From: JAUILA01 sp964563925
Lineage (GTDB): Bacteria; Bacteroidota; Bacteroidia; Cytophagales; Cyclobacteriaceae
DNA length: 64,000 nucleotides
Reading direction: 5' to 3'
Assembly: GCA_964563925.1 (NCBI GenBank)
Contig: CAZLZD010000012.1
Span: 1-64,000, forward strand
Below, in pieces: positions 1-7,548 of the stretch. The position numbers and the translations under genes are program-made. The first letter of the stretch is position 1. Each line of letters opens with the position of its first letter. The notes beneath the pieces are model-generated. The model did no database searches. It saw nothing but the letters and a program-made list of their open reading frames with translations, and had not been told where the DNA came from.

Positions 1-17
1 CAGTGGCTTAAAAGTAA

Positions 18-401
18 AAAAAGTCCTACTTCTTTGAGAAGACCTATGAGGAGTATGACCTGAACCTGTATAAAAATGCCTACTACAATGAGAGCCTTGC
101 TGACCTGGTCACCAATGCCACCGAAACGGAAAGACTTATTGAATATGATGGTGAGTTGATCCAGCAGGTTAACGCGATCTACCATAAACCCGAAGCCAGC
201 GATAATCCGCTGAATTACCGGGCGCACTTTTTTGCACCGGTTAAATACTTCATGGGAAATTACATAGATACATTCTGGTTCAATGTCATCGTAATTTGGC
301 TGATGGCAGCCATTCTTTACCTCGCATTGTACTTCGAATGGTTCAGAAAAGGCATTGAAGGGATAGGAAATATTTCAATTTATGGAAAGAAAGGGGATTA
401 A
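18..401 (+). CDS. C-terminal fragment of ABC-transporter-type membrane protein (partial)
   Basis: This is the 3' end of a gene that begins before the window. The readable part has a tyrosine-rich stretch, then a motif like NPLNYRAHFFAP, one strong transmembrane segment (about WFNVIVIWLMAAILYLAL) and a short basic tail. From memory of the family, this matches the C-terminus of the large Bacteroidota proteins that fuse an ABC ATPase to a permease; no ATPase part is visible here, so the assignment is moderate. In this frame there are stops at 9-11 and 15-17, while the first bases read on in frame 1 (QWLKSKK) up to a run of seven A at 16-22. A one-base indel in that run would join the frames. Confidence 0.6.
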   Translation, partial: KKSYFFEKTYEEYDLNLYKNAYYNESLADLVTNATETERLIEYDGELIQQVNAIYHKPEASDNPLNYRAHFFAPVKYFMGNYIDTFWFNVIVIWLMAAILYLALYFEWFRKGIEGIGNISIYGKKGD

Positions 402-426
402 CTTACATACCGTGATCAGGCCCCGT

Positions 427-456
427 TTGCATAAGATTCACGGAGTTATATTTTTG
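427..456 (+). promoter_or_regulatory. Bacteroidota-type promoter for the lipoprotein gene at 481
   Basis: TTG at 427-429, 19 bases of spacer, then TATTTTTG at 449-456, which fits the Bacteroidota consensus TTG-N19-TAnnTTTG. The predicted start of transcription lies about 20 bases before the ATG at 481. This also supports the start chosen at 481, because an in-frame ATG at 382 lies upstream of the promoter. Confidence 0.6.
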
Positions 457-480
457 TTTAAACTTTTTACTATTTCAACT

Positions 481-1377
481 ATGAGGAAATTATTTTTTGG
501 ACTCTCCGTCTTGTTCCTGTGGAGTTGCGGATCAGGAAAACCTGATGAATCGGCATACCTCGAACAGGCAGATTCGACAGCTGTGTCCTCACCACCCATT
601 TCAGAAGAAGTAATATCAAGTATCATCCAGCAAATACCCTCACCGCTGGAAATCTCGGTGTTGCTGAAGGAATCAGGAACCAACTACAATGAAGCATTCC
701 TGAATGACCCGGACAACCGGTCTAATTACAACAGTAATTATCTCAAAGCCCTCAATCTTGGTATTTACGGTACAGACCTTGGTTACACCAACATTTACGA
801 GAAAAGTGGTGACGGCCTTTTATACATGGAGGCCATCAAAAACCTGGCTGACGAACTGAACATCGGACAGTTTTTCGACATCAGGACCATCGGCCGTCTG
901 GCGACCAACAGCAAGAACCTCGATTCACTGCTGCTGATTACTACCCAGAACTTCAATGAGATCAATGCGCACCTGCAGGAACAGAATCGTTCCAACCTGA
1001 GTGTGCTGCTGCTGACCGGAGGCTGGATGGAAGCCATGCATATTACCTGCCAGGTTGCAGAAAAGAACCCGGATAATATGGCACTCAAGGAAACCATCGG
1101 AGAACAAAAAATCATTCTTGATAATATCAGCATTCTACTCAATTTCTACAAGGAGTCTGACCCGAATGTGGCAGACCTGCTCGCCAGGATCAACGAACTG
1201 GAAACTGTATACGATCAGGTGGACATAGTCCATACGTATGAAGAATCCAGCTATGAGATCGTGGATGGCGTCATGGTGATAAAGGATAACAGCTCGAGCG
1301 AAATCCGGATCACTGACGAACAGGTTGCTCAGATACGGGACATTGTCTCATCAATCAGAAAGGACGTAATCATATAA
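481..1377 (+). CDS. Putative lipoprotein of unknown function
   Basis: A 298-residue protein with a lipoprotein signal peptide: basic MRK, hydrophobic core, then a lipobox ending LWSCGSG, so the mature protein would start at a lipidated cysteine and be anchored in the envelope. The rest is soluble, mostly helical and acidic, without a motif I recognise. I chose the ATG at 481 over the in-frame ATG at 382 because only this start gives a signal peptide and it lies behind a good promoter. It is followed after 12 bases by another exported protein on the same strand, so the two probably form an operon. Function unknown. Confidence 0.8.
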   Translation: MRKLFFGLSVLFLWSCGSGKPDESAYLEQADSTAVSSPPISEEVISSIIQQIPSPLEISVLLKESGTNYNEAFLNDPDNRSNYNSNYLKALNLGIYGTDLGYTNIYEKSGDGLLYMEAIKNLADELNIGQFFDIRTIGRLATNSKNLDSLLLITTQNFNEINAHLQEQNRSNLSVLLLTGGWMEAMHITCQVAEKNPDNMALKETIGEQKIILDNISILLNFYKESDPNVADLLARINELETVYDQVDIVHTYEESSYEIVDGVMVIKDNSSSEIRITDEQVAQIRDIVSSIRKDVII

Positions 1378-1389
1378 GCAGTCACAGAC

Positions 1390-1821
1390 ATGAAACAGAT
1401 ACTTTATATTCTTGTAGTAACATCACTTTTTTGTATTGCAGGTTCGGAAGTACCGGCCCAGTGTAATCCTGAAGCTTTCACGGAGAATTGTATCCCGAAA
1501 TTATCGAACGGGTTCAATTACCTGAAAAGCTATAAGATTAACGGTGCCAACGGAGCAAAGGACAAAGTAGAATACTCATATGTTTTCACCAAGGGTACGC
1601 AATACATGATCAATGTTTGCGCCAACGGTGAGGGTACCGACGGTATCGTCGTGAATCTGTATGACAGCAACCGTAACCGGGTTGCCAGCAGCAAGATTGA
1701 CGGTCAGTACATTTCGGCCATTGCCTACCCGTGTAAAAGCACCGGTATTTACTATATACAGTATACGTTTGACGGTTCTGCCAACTATTGCGGTGGCAGC
1801 GCACTGGGTTTCAAACGCTAG
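1390..1821 (+). CDS. Small secreted protein, unknown function
   Basis: 143 residues with a clear Sec signal peptide (MKQILYILVVTSLF, cleavage after about PAQ). The mature part has four cysteines that could form two disulfides and a run of beta-strand-like segments (YSYVFTKGTQYMINVCA, GIVVNLYDSNRNRVA, IYYIQYTF). That pattern recalls small beta-sandwich domains of the bacterial pre-peptidase type, but this is only a resemblance. It lies 12 bases after the lipoprotein gene and before three hairpins, the last a terminator, so it is probably the last gene of a two-gene unit. Confidence 0.75.
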   Translation: MKQILYILVVTSLFCIAGSEVPAQCNPEAFTENCIPKLSNGFNYLKSYKINGANGAKDKVEYSYVFTKGTQYMINVCANGEGTDGIVVNLYDSNRNRVASSKIDGQYISAIAYPCKSTGIYYIQYTFDGSANYCGGSALGFKR

Positions 1822-1827
1822 TCTTCG

Positions 1828-1911
1828 CGTAAGACAACCCCCCTGCTTCCCGGTAAAGGGAATCTTTTTGGCAGAAGGGTGTCAGTTAGATCTTAAGGGG
1901 GTTGTGTTACG
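1828..1911 (+). repeat. Long imperfect inverted repeat (84 nt) in an intergenic region
   Basis: The arms 1828-1843 (CGTAAGACAACCCCCC) and 1895-1911 (AAGGGGGTTGTGTTACG) pair over 16-17 positions with one internal mismatch. Inside is a smaller hairpin (TTCCC at about 1847-1851 with GGGAA about 6 bases later). It starts just after the stop codon at 1821. It could be a stable 3' UTR structure, a small RNA or the relic of a mobile element. Confidence 0.6.
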
Positions 1912-1917
1912 ATATCC

Positions 1918-1947
1918 GATCACCTGATGTCCAGGACATCGGTGGTC
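1918..1947 (+). other. Hairpin preceding the terminator
   Basis: GATCACC-T-GATGT pairs with ACATC-GGTGGTC around a CCAGG loop, giving about 12 pairs with one bulged T and one G-T wobble. It stands between the 84-nt inverted repeat and the rho-independent terminator, so the 3' region of the upstream gene carries three consecutive hairpins. Confidence 0.5.
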
Positions 1948-1954
1948 ATTTGAC

Positions 1955-1980
1955 AAGGGAGCCATGAGCTCCCTTTTTTT
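1955..1980 (+). terminator. Rho-independent terminator
   Basis: GGGAGC (1957-1962), loop CATGA, GCTCCC (1968-1973), then seven T. Two further A-T pairs extend the stem. It would end the transcript of the secreted-protein gene at 1390. Confidence 0.85.
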
Positions 1981-1983
1981 ATG

Positions 1984-2107
1984 CCCTCCCTCCTTCGTCA
2001 TCCTCCTTCGTCATCCTCCTTCGTCATCCTCCTTCGTCATCCTTCTTCGTCATCCACTTTCGTCATCCTTCTTCGTCATCCTCTTTCGTCATCCTCTTTC
2101 GTCATCC
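1984..2107. repeat. Tandem 13-bp repeat, about nine copies
   Basis: The core CGTCATCC recurs every 13 bases, with the C of CGTCAT at 1996, 2009, 2022, 2035, 2048, 2061, 2074, 2087 and 2100. The variable part of the unit is TCC, TTC, ACT or TCT. No gene overlaps it. The last unit runs directly into a palindrome and then the assembly gap. Confidence 0.9.
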
Positions 2108-2145
2108 TGAAAAACGTCCGGGCCTGACCCGGACTCGATTCAGGA
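2105..2145. repeat. Palindromic intergenic element (REP-like)
   Basis: TCCTGAA (2105-2111) pairs with TTCAGGA (2139-2145), and inside it GTCCGGG (2116-2122) pairs with CCCGGAC (2128-2134) around a CCTGA loop. Intergenic palindromes reading CGTCATCCTGAA...TTCAGGA are common in Bacteroidota genomes (my recollection). The 13-bp tandem repeat looks like an expansion of its left edge. Confidence 0.6.
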
Positions 2146-2161
2146 CCTTATTACCCACTCC

Positions 2162-2261
2162 NNNNNNNNNNNNNNNNNNNNNNNNNNNNNNNNNNNNNNN
2201 NNNNNNNNNNNNNNNNNNNNNNNNNNNNNNNNNNNNNNNNNNNNNNNNNNNNNNNNNNNNN
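2162..2261. other. Assembly gap (100 N)
   Basis: Exactly 100 N, the usual placeholder for a gap of unknown size. It is flanked on the left by the 13-bp repeat and palindrome and on the right by short AGTCCT repeats (about 2280-2300). The rest of the gene-free stretch 1822-2320 holds only the features listed above; I see no gene in it. Confidence 0.97.
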
Positions 2262-2320
2262 CCGTGAAACTACCGGTCTTAGTCCTAGTCCTAGTCTTTG
2301 TCTTTCCTTAACTTCACCCC

Positions 2321-2980
2321 ATGTCCACCCAGCACCGAATAACCTTCCCCTACCAGGCCCGCTTTCATCAGCTTGGAGAAGTTCACACTGAAACCCGGGA
2401 TATCGTGTTTGTTTTACACGGCCATGGCCAGCTGTCTGAATTCTTTATTCGGAAATTCAGCAGTCTTGATGACGGAAAAACGGTGATCTATGCACCGGAA
2501 GGACTTTCCCGCTACTACCTCCAGGGCTTCAGCGGGCGTGTGGGTGCCACCTGGATGACCCGGGAAGACCGGGAGAATGACATTCTCAATTACCTCACGT
2601 ACCTTGACGCTATCTACGCCCAACTGCACACGGGCTGGCCCGGGCAGGTAAAGGTTCATATAATCGGCTTTTCACAGGGCGCGGCGACAGCGACCCGCTG
2701 GGTGCTGAATGGCAATATAAAGGCCGATCGATTTATTCTGTGGGCAGGCATTCTCCCGTTTGACATGAATATCGAAAAAAGCCGGATCATCTTTTCTCAA
2801 ATGGAAACGATCAGCGTCCACGGAACACGTGACCCGTATTTAAACGATGAGACAACGAAGGAAATGACCGACCTGACCGGGAAAACCGGTGCTGAATTTA
2901 CGTTCCTGACCTTTGACGGCGAACACGTCATCGATGAGGAGATGCTCAGGAATCTTTTTGGTCGCGATGAACGATCGTAG
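2321..2980 (+). CDS. Alpha/beta hydrolase, phospholipase/carboxylesterase type
   Basis: 219 residues with the alpha/beta-hydrolase layout: the oxyanion strand motif HGHG at 33-36, the nucleophile elbow GFSQG with Ser118, an acidic residue in HGTRDP near 171 and His in DGEHVID near 203. The size and GFSQG motif fit the cytoplasmic carboxylesterase/lysophospholipase family; there is no signal peptide. The substrate cannot be told from sequence. It is the first gene after the assembly gap. Its 3' end overlaps the convergent SDR gene by 35 bp. Confidence 0.85.
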   Translation: MSTQHRITFPYQARFHQLGEVHTETRDIVFVLHGHGQLSEFFIRKFSSLDDGKTVIYAPEGLSRYYLQGFSGRVGATWMTREDRENDILNYLTYLDAIYAQLHTGWPGQVKVHIIGFSQGAATATRWVLNGNIKADRFILWAGILPFDMNIEKSRIIFSQMETISVHGTRDPYLNDETTKEMTDLTGKTGAEFTFLTFDGEHVIDEEMLRNLFGRDERS

Positions 2981-3710
2981 AGGCGGCTTGTGCTGTGGGT
3001 AACACAAGCATATCGGCAATATTCACATGGGCCGGGCGGGTGAGTATGTAGAGGATCGTATCCGCAATATCTGCGGCATGAAGTGCTTCCATACCATCAT
3101 ACACCTTCGCAGCGCGTCCGGCATCACCCTTAAACCGCACCAGGGAAAATTCGGTTTCCACCAGGCCGGGGTTCACAGCCGAGACCCGGATATGGGTGCC
3201 GTTCAGATCAATGCGCAGGCCCTGGTTAATGGCGTCCACCGCATGCTTCGAAGCACAATACACATTCCCGTTGGGGTATACTTCCTTGCCGGCAATCGAA
3301 CCAATGTTCACAATATGACCGCTTTCCTGTGCCTGTATCAGAGGAAGCACGGCTTTGGTCACATAAAGCAGGCCCTTGACATTGATATCAATCATCGCAT
3401 TCCAGTCCTCTTCACTTCCCTCCTGCATCGGGGACATGCCGTGGGCATTCCCCGCGTTATTGATCAGTACGGATACCTGTCGCCATTCTTCCGGAAGTCC
3501 GTCAACCGCCGCATGTACAGCTTTACTGTCACGCACATCAAAGGAGAGTGTATGCACCCTTGTCTGTTCCGAAAGCTCCTCACGAAGCGCTTTCAGACGT
3601 TCTTCACGCCGGCCACACAGGATCAGTGAATAGCTGTTCGATGCAAGTAAGCGGGCGGTTGCCTCCCCTATCCCGGAAGTCGCGCCCGTAATAAACGCCG
3701 TACGGGTCAT
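2946..3710 (-). CDS. Short-chain dehydrogenase/reductase, YdfG-like
   Basis: A classical SDR of 254 residues: cofactor motif TGATSGIG at 8-15, NNAG at 84-87, and catalytic Ser138, Tyr151 and Lys155 (YCASK). CGRREERL after the second strand has arginines that favour NADP(H). The C-terminal motif NPGLVETEFSLVRFKGD is typical of the YdfG group (NADP-dependent 3-hydroxy acid dehydrogenases such as serine/allo-threonine dehydrogenase), so that is the likeliest reaction type; the exact substrate is inferred. It lies 2 bases downstream of porT on the same strand. Confidence 0.9.
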   Translation of the reverse strand: MTRTAFITGATSGIGEATARLLASNSYSLILCGRREERLKALREELSEQTRVHTLSFDVRDSKAVHAAVDGLPEEWRQVSVLINNAGNAHGMSPMQEGSEEDWNAMIDINVKGLLYVTKAVLPLIQAQESGHIVNIGSIAGKEVYPNGNVYCASKHAVDAINQGLRIDLNGTHIRVSAVNPGLVETEFSLVRFKGDAGRAAKVYDGMEALHAADIADTILYILTRPAHVNIADMLVLPTAQAASTIVHRDQKDS

Positions 3711-3712
3711 GG

Positions 3713-4459
3713 TTATTGAAAATGTAGAATGAGCGAAATGGTGTTGGTTTTAAGGTTGTCAATGCCCTGACCGAAGTCATTGTTTGGGTCATCGAGCATG
3801 TTGATCATTCCGCGTGAATATCTTATCTCCGGGGAGAATTTAAAAAGAGGATAGTAAATATCAAAACCGGCACCTATATCCATAGACAGGTTGAAGGTCT
3901 TGGTTTTCAGGTTATCGTCGCCCACATTCTCAATCTCATTCTTTCCGGATGCCTCAAAACCCGGTTTCACACCTCCTACCAGGTACATACGCATATTTCC
4001 CCGGCGTTCGGATTTGTATTTCAGCAGAATGGGCAGTTCTACCACAGTGGTCTCCACAAGCTCCTTGATCAGCGGGTCATCGACGCGCTGGTATTCAACC
4101 AGGTATTCATTAAATGCCACGGTTGGGGTGATTCGCAGATCAAAGAATTCCTGCATCTTGAAATTGACGATAAAGCCCAGGACAAATCCCGGGGAGTAAC
4201 GCGGGTTGATCGCATACAATGAATCAAATGCTTCTGTGAGAAATCGTTCGCTGTACTTCAGGCTGTAGGAAGTGGTATGCCCTCCGATCAAAAATCCATA
4301 ACTGAACTGCTTGTCGTCGTAACCTGGATTATTGATCTGAATTCTTCGCCTGGAAGACTGGGCATCCGCCGATAAAGCAAAACCAACCAGTATGATCAGG
4401 ATGATCAGGGTTTTTGCCCGGTGTAAATTGAGCTTATTCCAAATGTAAGCGGTCTGCAT
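3713..4459 (-). CDS. porT: PorT family outer-membrane protein (type IX secretion)
   Basis: 248 residues: a signal peptide (hydrophobic LIILIILVGFALSADAQ) followed by an eight-strand-sized beta-barrel with alternating hydrophobic strands and a terminal ILHFQ typical of barrel ends. PorT (SprT in gliding flavobacteria) is a core component of the Bacteroidota type IX secretion system, and the ubiE-porT pair is a widely conserved neighbourhood in the phylum. Both the sequence character and the position directly after ubiE support the call. The ATG at 4459 lies 55 bp inside the end of ubiE; I see no better later start that keeps the signal peptide. Translation may be coupled to ubiE. Confidence 0.87.
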   Translation of the reverse strand: MQTAYIWNKLNLHRAKTLIILIILVGFALSADAQSSRRRIQINNPGYDDKQFSYGFLIGGHTTSYSLKYSERFLTEAFDSLYAINPRYSPGFVLGFIVNFKMQEFFDLRITPTVAFNEYLVEYQRVDDPLIKELVETTVVELPILLKYKSERRGNMRMYLVGGVKPGFEASGKNEIENVGDDNLKTKTFNLSMDIGAGFDIYYPLFKFSPEIRYSRGMINMLDDPNNDFGQGIDNLKTNTISLILHFQ

Positions 4460-5130
4460 TGTGTATTTTTAAATCCAACCTTCTCCAGTATCCCGGTAAA
4501 CCGATCCCCGTCAGGAAAGGCCTCCACCGATTCCGGCAGATAGGTGTACGCGGCACTGTCTTTCGATATTAACTTTCCTAATTTGGGCAAAATCGCCTTA
4601 AAGTAAAAGCCATAAAGCTGTTTGAACGGGAACTTACGCGGCTGGCTGAATTCGAGAATAACCGTTTTTCCACCAGGCTTAAGCACCCGGTGCATATCGG
4701 CCAGGCCCTTTTCCAGATTTTCAAAGTTTCTTACTCCAAAAGCAACGATCACAGCATCGAATTTATTGCTGTCAAACAGCAATCTCTCAGAATCCCCCAG
4801 GGTCATTTCAATCCGGTCATCGTATCCTTTCTTCTTCATCTTCCTGCGGCCTACTTCCAGCATTCCCTCGGAGATATCCACACCGATCACTTTGTCAGGA
4901 TTCAACGCGAGCGCCTCAATGGCAAAATCACCGGTGCCGGTGGCTATGTCCAGAATCATTTTGGGTTCATCTGCCTTCAGCATCCTGATAGCTTTTTTCC
5001 TCCAGAGGATATCAATGCCCAGGCTCAGGAAATGATTCAGGAAATCATAGTTTGCACTGATGTTATTGAACATCTCCGCCACCTGCTCTTTCTTGCCCGA
5101 TTCTTTCTCTTTATAAGGTACTACCGCCAT
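4405..5130 (-). CDS. ubiE: Demethylmenaquinone methyltransferase
   Basis: A class I SAM-dependent methyltransferase of 241 residues. SAM motif I is LDIATGTGDFA at 60-70, with the acidic VIGVDIS strand end and GDSERL following. The N-terminal VAEMFNNISANYDFLNH is the UbiE/COQ5 signature region and VLKPGGK its later motif. In Bacteroidota it makes the C-methylation that yields menaquinone. The open frame extends to 5265, but the family start is the ATG at 5130, which lies about 20 bases behind a TATATTTG promoter box at 5151-5158. It is cotranscribed with porT. Confidence 0.92.
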   Translation of the reverse strand: MAVVPYKEKESGKKEQVAEMFNNISANYDFLNHFLSLGIDILWRKKAIRMLKADEPKMILDIATGTGDFAIEALALNPDKVIGVDISEGMLEVGRRKMKKKGYDDRIEMTLGDSERLLFDSNKFDAVIVAFGVRNFENLEKGLADMHRVLKPGGKTVILEFSQPRKFPFKQLYGFYFKAILPKLGKLISKDSAAYTYLPESVEAFPDGDRFTGILEKVGFKNTQCRPLTFGISSIYTGQKP

Positions 5131-5150
5131 GCTCGTTTCTTTATCCTGCG

Positions 5151-5158
5151 CAAATATA
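5151..5158 (-). promoter_or_regulatory. Promoter -7 box for ubiE-porT
   Basis: TATATTTG on the minus strand, matching TAnnTTTG, about 20 bases before the ubiE ATG and just after the terminator of the upstream PorE-like gene. A TTG about 24 bases further up is slightly too far for the usual spacing. Confidence 0.5.
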
Positions 5159-5227
5159 ACACAATTCAGTTTAGGGCAGGAACAATGGAGAACAGGGTTT
5201 GGTTTAGGTTCCTGGATGACATAATCC

Positions 5228-5254
5228 AAAAAAAGAGAGTCCTTACGGACCCCC
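5228..5254 (-). terminator. Rho-independent terminator after the PorE-like gene
   Basis: On the minus strand GGGGGTCC pairs with GGACTCTC (two G-T wobbles) around a GTAA tetraloop (GNRA type), followed by seven T. It separates the PorE-like gene from ubiE-porT. Confidence 0.75.
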
Positions 5255-5283
5255 TTTAAAATCACACCTCAAATCAACTATTT

Positions 5284-7395
5284 TTATTCACTTGACTGCA
5301 TTTCCAGCACCACGAATTCTACCCGGCGGTTCAGTTCACGTCCCTCCAGTTCGTCGTCATTACTGGCCAGCGGCTTCTCTTCCCCGTATCCCATGGATAC
5401 GATACGGCGGGCATCTATGCCTTTATTAACCAGGTAGTTTTTCACGGCATTGGCCCGGCGCTGAGACAGGTCTTTGTTATACGCTTTGGTACCTATCTTA
5501 TCGGTATGACCCGAGATTTCCACTTTCAGCCCGGGATTCTGCGCGAGCATCGTCTCAAGACGGTTGAGTTCGGTATAGCTTTCATCCTTAAAGGTGGCCT
5601 GGTCGAAATCAAAATAGATATTGCGGAGCACCTGACGGGTTCCCACCTCAAGTTTCCGAAGTGTCACAGTGCGCTCAAGGGTTTGTCCTTCCGCCGAGGC
5701 TGCCAGGCTGCCCAGGTTGACATTCTGGAAGACATATCCGTCCTTTTGAACGGACAGCACAAAATCTTTAGGTGTCTTGGTTGATATCCGGAATTCATAT
5801 ACGCCTTCCTGCACACGGGATTTTCCAGCCACCATGTTGTCCTGACGGCTTCGCAGGTCAATGGTCGCATCCACCGGAATTCCCTGTTCGTTCATCACCG
5901 TTACAATAACCTCCACAGGCTTCAGCTCTGCCTGCACCTCAGGCTGTTCCCTGGGTGTGGTTTCCACCGCTACCGGCGTCACATTCTCCAGGTCAGTGCT
6001 GTCAGATTCTTCGGTCATGGCCACTACATTGTCCTGCGGTACATCATCGGCAGGAACGGTGACCATATAAATATCTGTGAACCCCAGTCCGTCTTCCCGC
6101 ACTGAGGCATAGTAACCGCGCTGACCGTCCTTGGTACTTACAAAGTAGACATCATCATCCGGGGTGTTGATGGGGAATCCAAGGTTTTCAGGCTCACCCC
6201 ACTCCGCATTGGCACTGTCGTATTCAGCCCGGAAAATATCGTGACCTCCCATGCCTTTACGTCCCTGCGAACTGAAATAAAGCGTTTTGCCGTCGTAATC
6301 TATGAACGGACCATCGTCATCATATTCGGTATTAATAATGGCACCGAGGTTCTTTGAACGGCCCCATTCACCCCTGGCATCTTTCTCCGAGTAATAAATG
6401 TCAATACCTCCGAATCCACCAGGCCGGTCACTTGCGAAAAACAGTGTATTACCATCAGGCGTAATGGAAATAGAACTTTCCTTGAAGCCTTCAGAATTAA
6501 TATTCGCACTCAGCGGTTCGGGGTAGTTCCAGCTCCCATCCTCGTTGCGCGTGGAAACGTAAATATCCCCGTTGTTTTCGTCCTTATAAAGAAACAGTGT
6601 ATTACCATCGGCAGATAACGCCAGGTTCGAATCGTGATACTGGGTATTGATTACTTCCCCTATGTTTTGGGCGTATTCCCAGGCTCCGTCTTCCTTGGAG
6701 GTAATAAAAATATCTTCAAAAGGCTTGTTGTCCTTGTCCACATTCTGATTGAGGTTGCCATCCCTGCGGCGGGTGGTGAAAATCAGGAGGGTCTCATCTT
6801 CATTGAGTACAGGGGCATACTCCTCGTATTCCGAATTGACGGAATTGCCCACATTTACGATCGAGTAGTGGGCGGGATTAGCCACAAATTCCTTCGCATT
6901 GTTGCATTCGTAAATCCGGCGTGAAACTTCGTTAAGCTCTATCTTATCGAGCCCACGGTATCCGTCTTCCTGGCGCAGCTTGTTGAGATAGCGGTTGTAA
7001 TAAGCCAGGGCGTTATCGAAATCCATTCCGTACTGATAGGAACGTCCGATCTGGTACGTGATATCAAAGCGGTAATTGGGCTCAAGCTCCAGGACTTTCA
7101 GAAAATACTTGACCGCACGGTCCTTCCCGATTGTCTCAAGGTGAAATAAGCCGGCCATCCAGTTGGCCTTTACATTCGTGGGGTCGGCTTCTGCCGCCAG
7201 CACATACAAATCGCGCGCTTCCACCATCGCGGAGGTTGCCTCCATGATCAGTTCGGCCTGATTGATGTATTCTGCTGCGAGCTCTTTGTCGGATTGCTCC
7301 TGGGCGTATCCCGTAAATTGAATGCAAAGAAGGAGGGACAAACTTCCAAAAAATAATCTCCCGTCTTTGTATAGCGAAGATTTTAACCAGTTCAT
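5284..7395 (-). CDS. PorE-like TPR / beta-propeller / OmpA protein
   Basis: 703 residues with a signal peptide (ends about TGYAQ). In order: TPR helices (about 25-160), a PD40-type beta-propeller with repeated blades such as GNTLFLYKD, GNTLFFASDRPGG and GKTLYFSSQGRKGMGG (about 190-450), a carboxypeptidase-regulatory-like Ig fold (about 500-585) and an OmpA C-terminal peptidoglycan-binding domain (about 595-700) with NKDLSQRRANAV. This is the domain order of PorE, the peptidoglycan-binding T9SS protein; Bacteroidota usually hold several paralogs, so it may be one of those. The neighbourhood with porT fits a secretion or envelope role. The ATG at 7395 was chosen because it starts the signal peptide. 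Confidence 0.82.
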   Translation of the reverse strand: MNWLKSSLYKDGRLFFGSLSLLLCIQFTGYAQEQSDKELAAEYINQAELIMEATSAMVEARDLYVLAAEADPTNVKANWMAGLFHLETIGKDRAVKYFLKVLELEPNYRFDITYQIGRSYQYGMDFDNALAYYNRYLNKLRQEDGYRGLDKIELNEVSRRIYECNNAKEFVANPAHYSIVNVGNSVNSEYEEYAPVLNEDETLLIFTTRRRDGNLNQNVDKDNKPFEDIFITSKEDGAWEYAQNIGEVINTQYHDSNLALSADGNTLFLYKDENNGDIYVSTRNEDGSWNYPEPLSANINSEGFKESSISITPDGNTLFFASDRPGGFGGIDIYYSEKDARGEWGRSKNLGAIINTEYDDDGPFIDYDGKTLYFSSQGRKGMGGHDIFRAEYDSANAEWGEPENLGFPINTPDDDVYFVSTKDGQRGYYASVREDGLGFTDIYMVTVPADDVPQDNVVAMTEESDSTDLENVTPVAVETTPREQPEVQAELKPVEVIVTVMNEQGIPVDATIDLRSRQDNMVAGKSRVQEGVYEFRISTKTPKDFVLSVQKDGYVFQNVNLGSLAASAEGQTLERTVTLRKLEVGTRQVLRNIYFDFDQATFKDESYTELNRLETMLAQNPGLKVEISGHTDKIGTKAYNKDLSQRRANAVKNYLVNKGIDARRIVSMGYGEEKPLASNDDELEGRELNRRVEFVVLEMQSSE

Positions 7396-7548
7396 AGTTT
7401 GATCTAAAGTCAAAAAAATAGCAACTCTAGCTGCTTTTTCAGCTGAAATAAAATACAATTAACGACAATTTTCCCAAATAGGGAATCAATCTTCAGGCAA
7501 AATGTTGCTTTTGTACACTAAATAAGAAAATTTGACGAATATTACATA

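Noticed and set aside
1984..2107. CRISPR-like array
   Set aside because: The units are contiguous 13-mers without unique spacers and there are no cas genes.
7434..7452. AGCTG hairpin upstream of the PorE-like gene
   Set aside because: A five-base-pair hairpin with no T tract; too weak to interpret.
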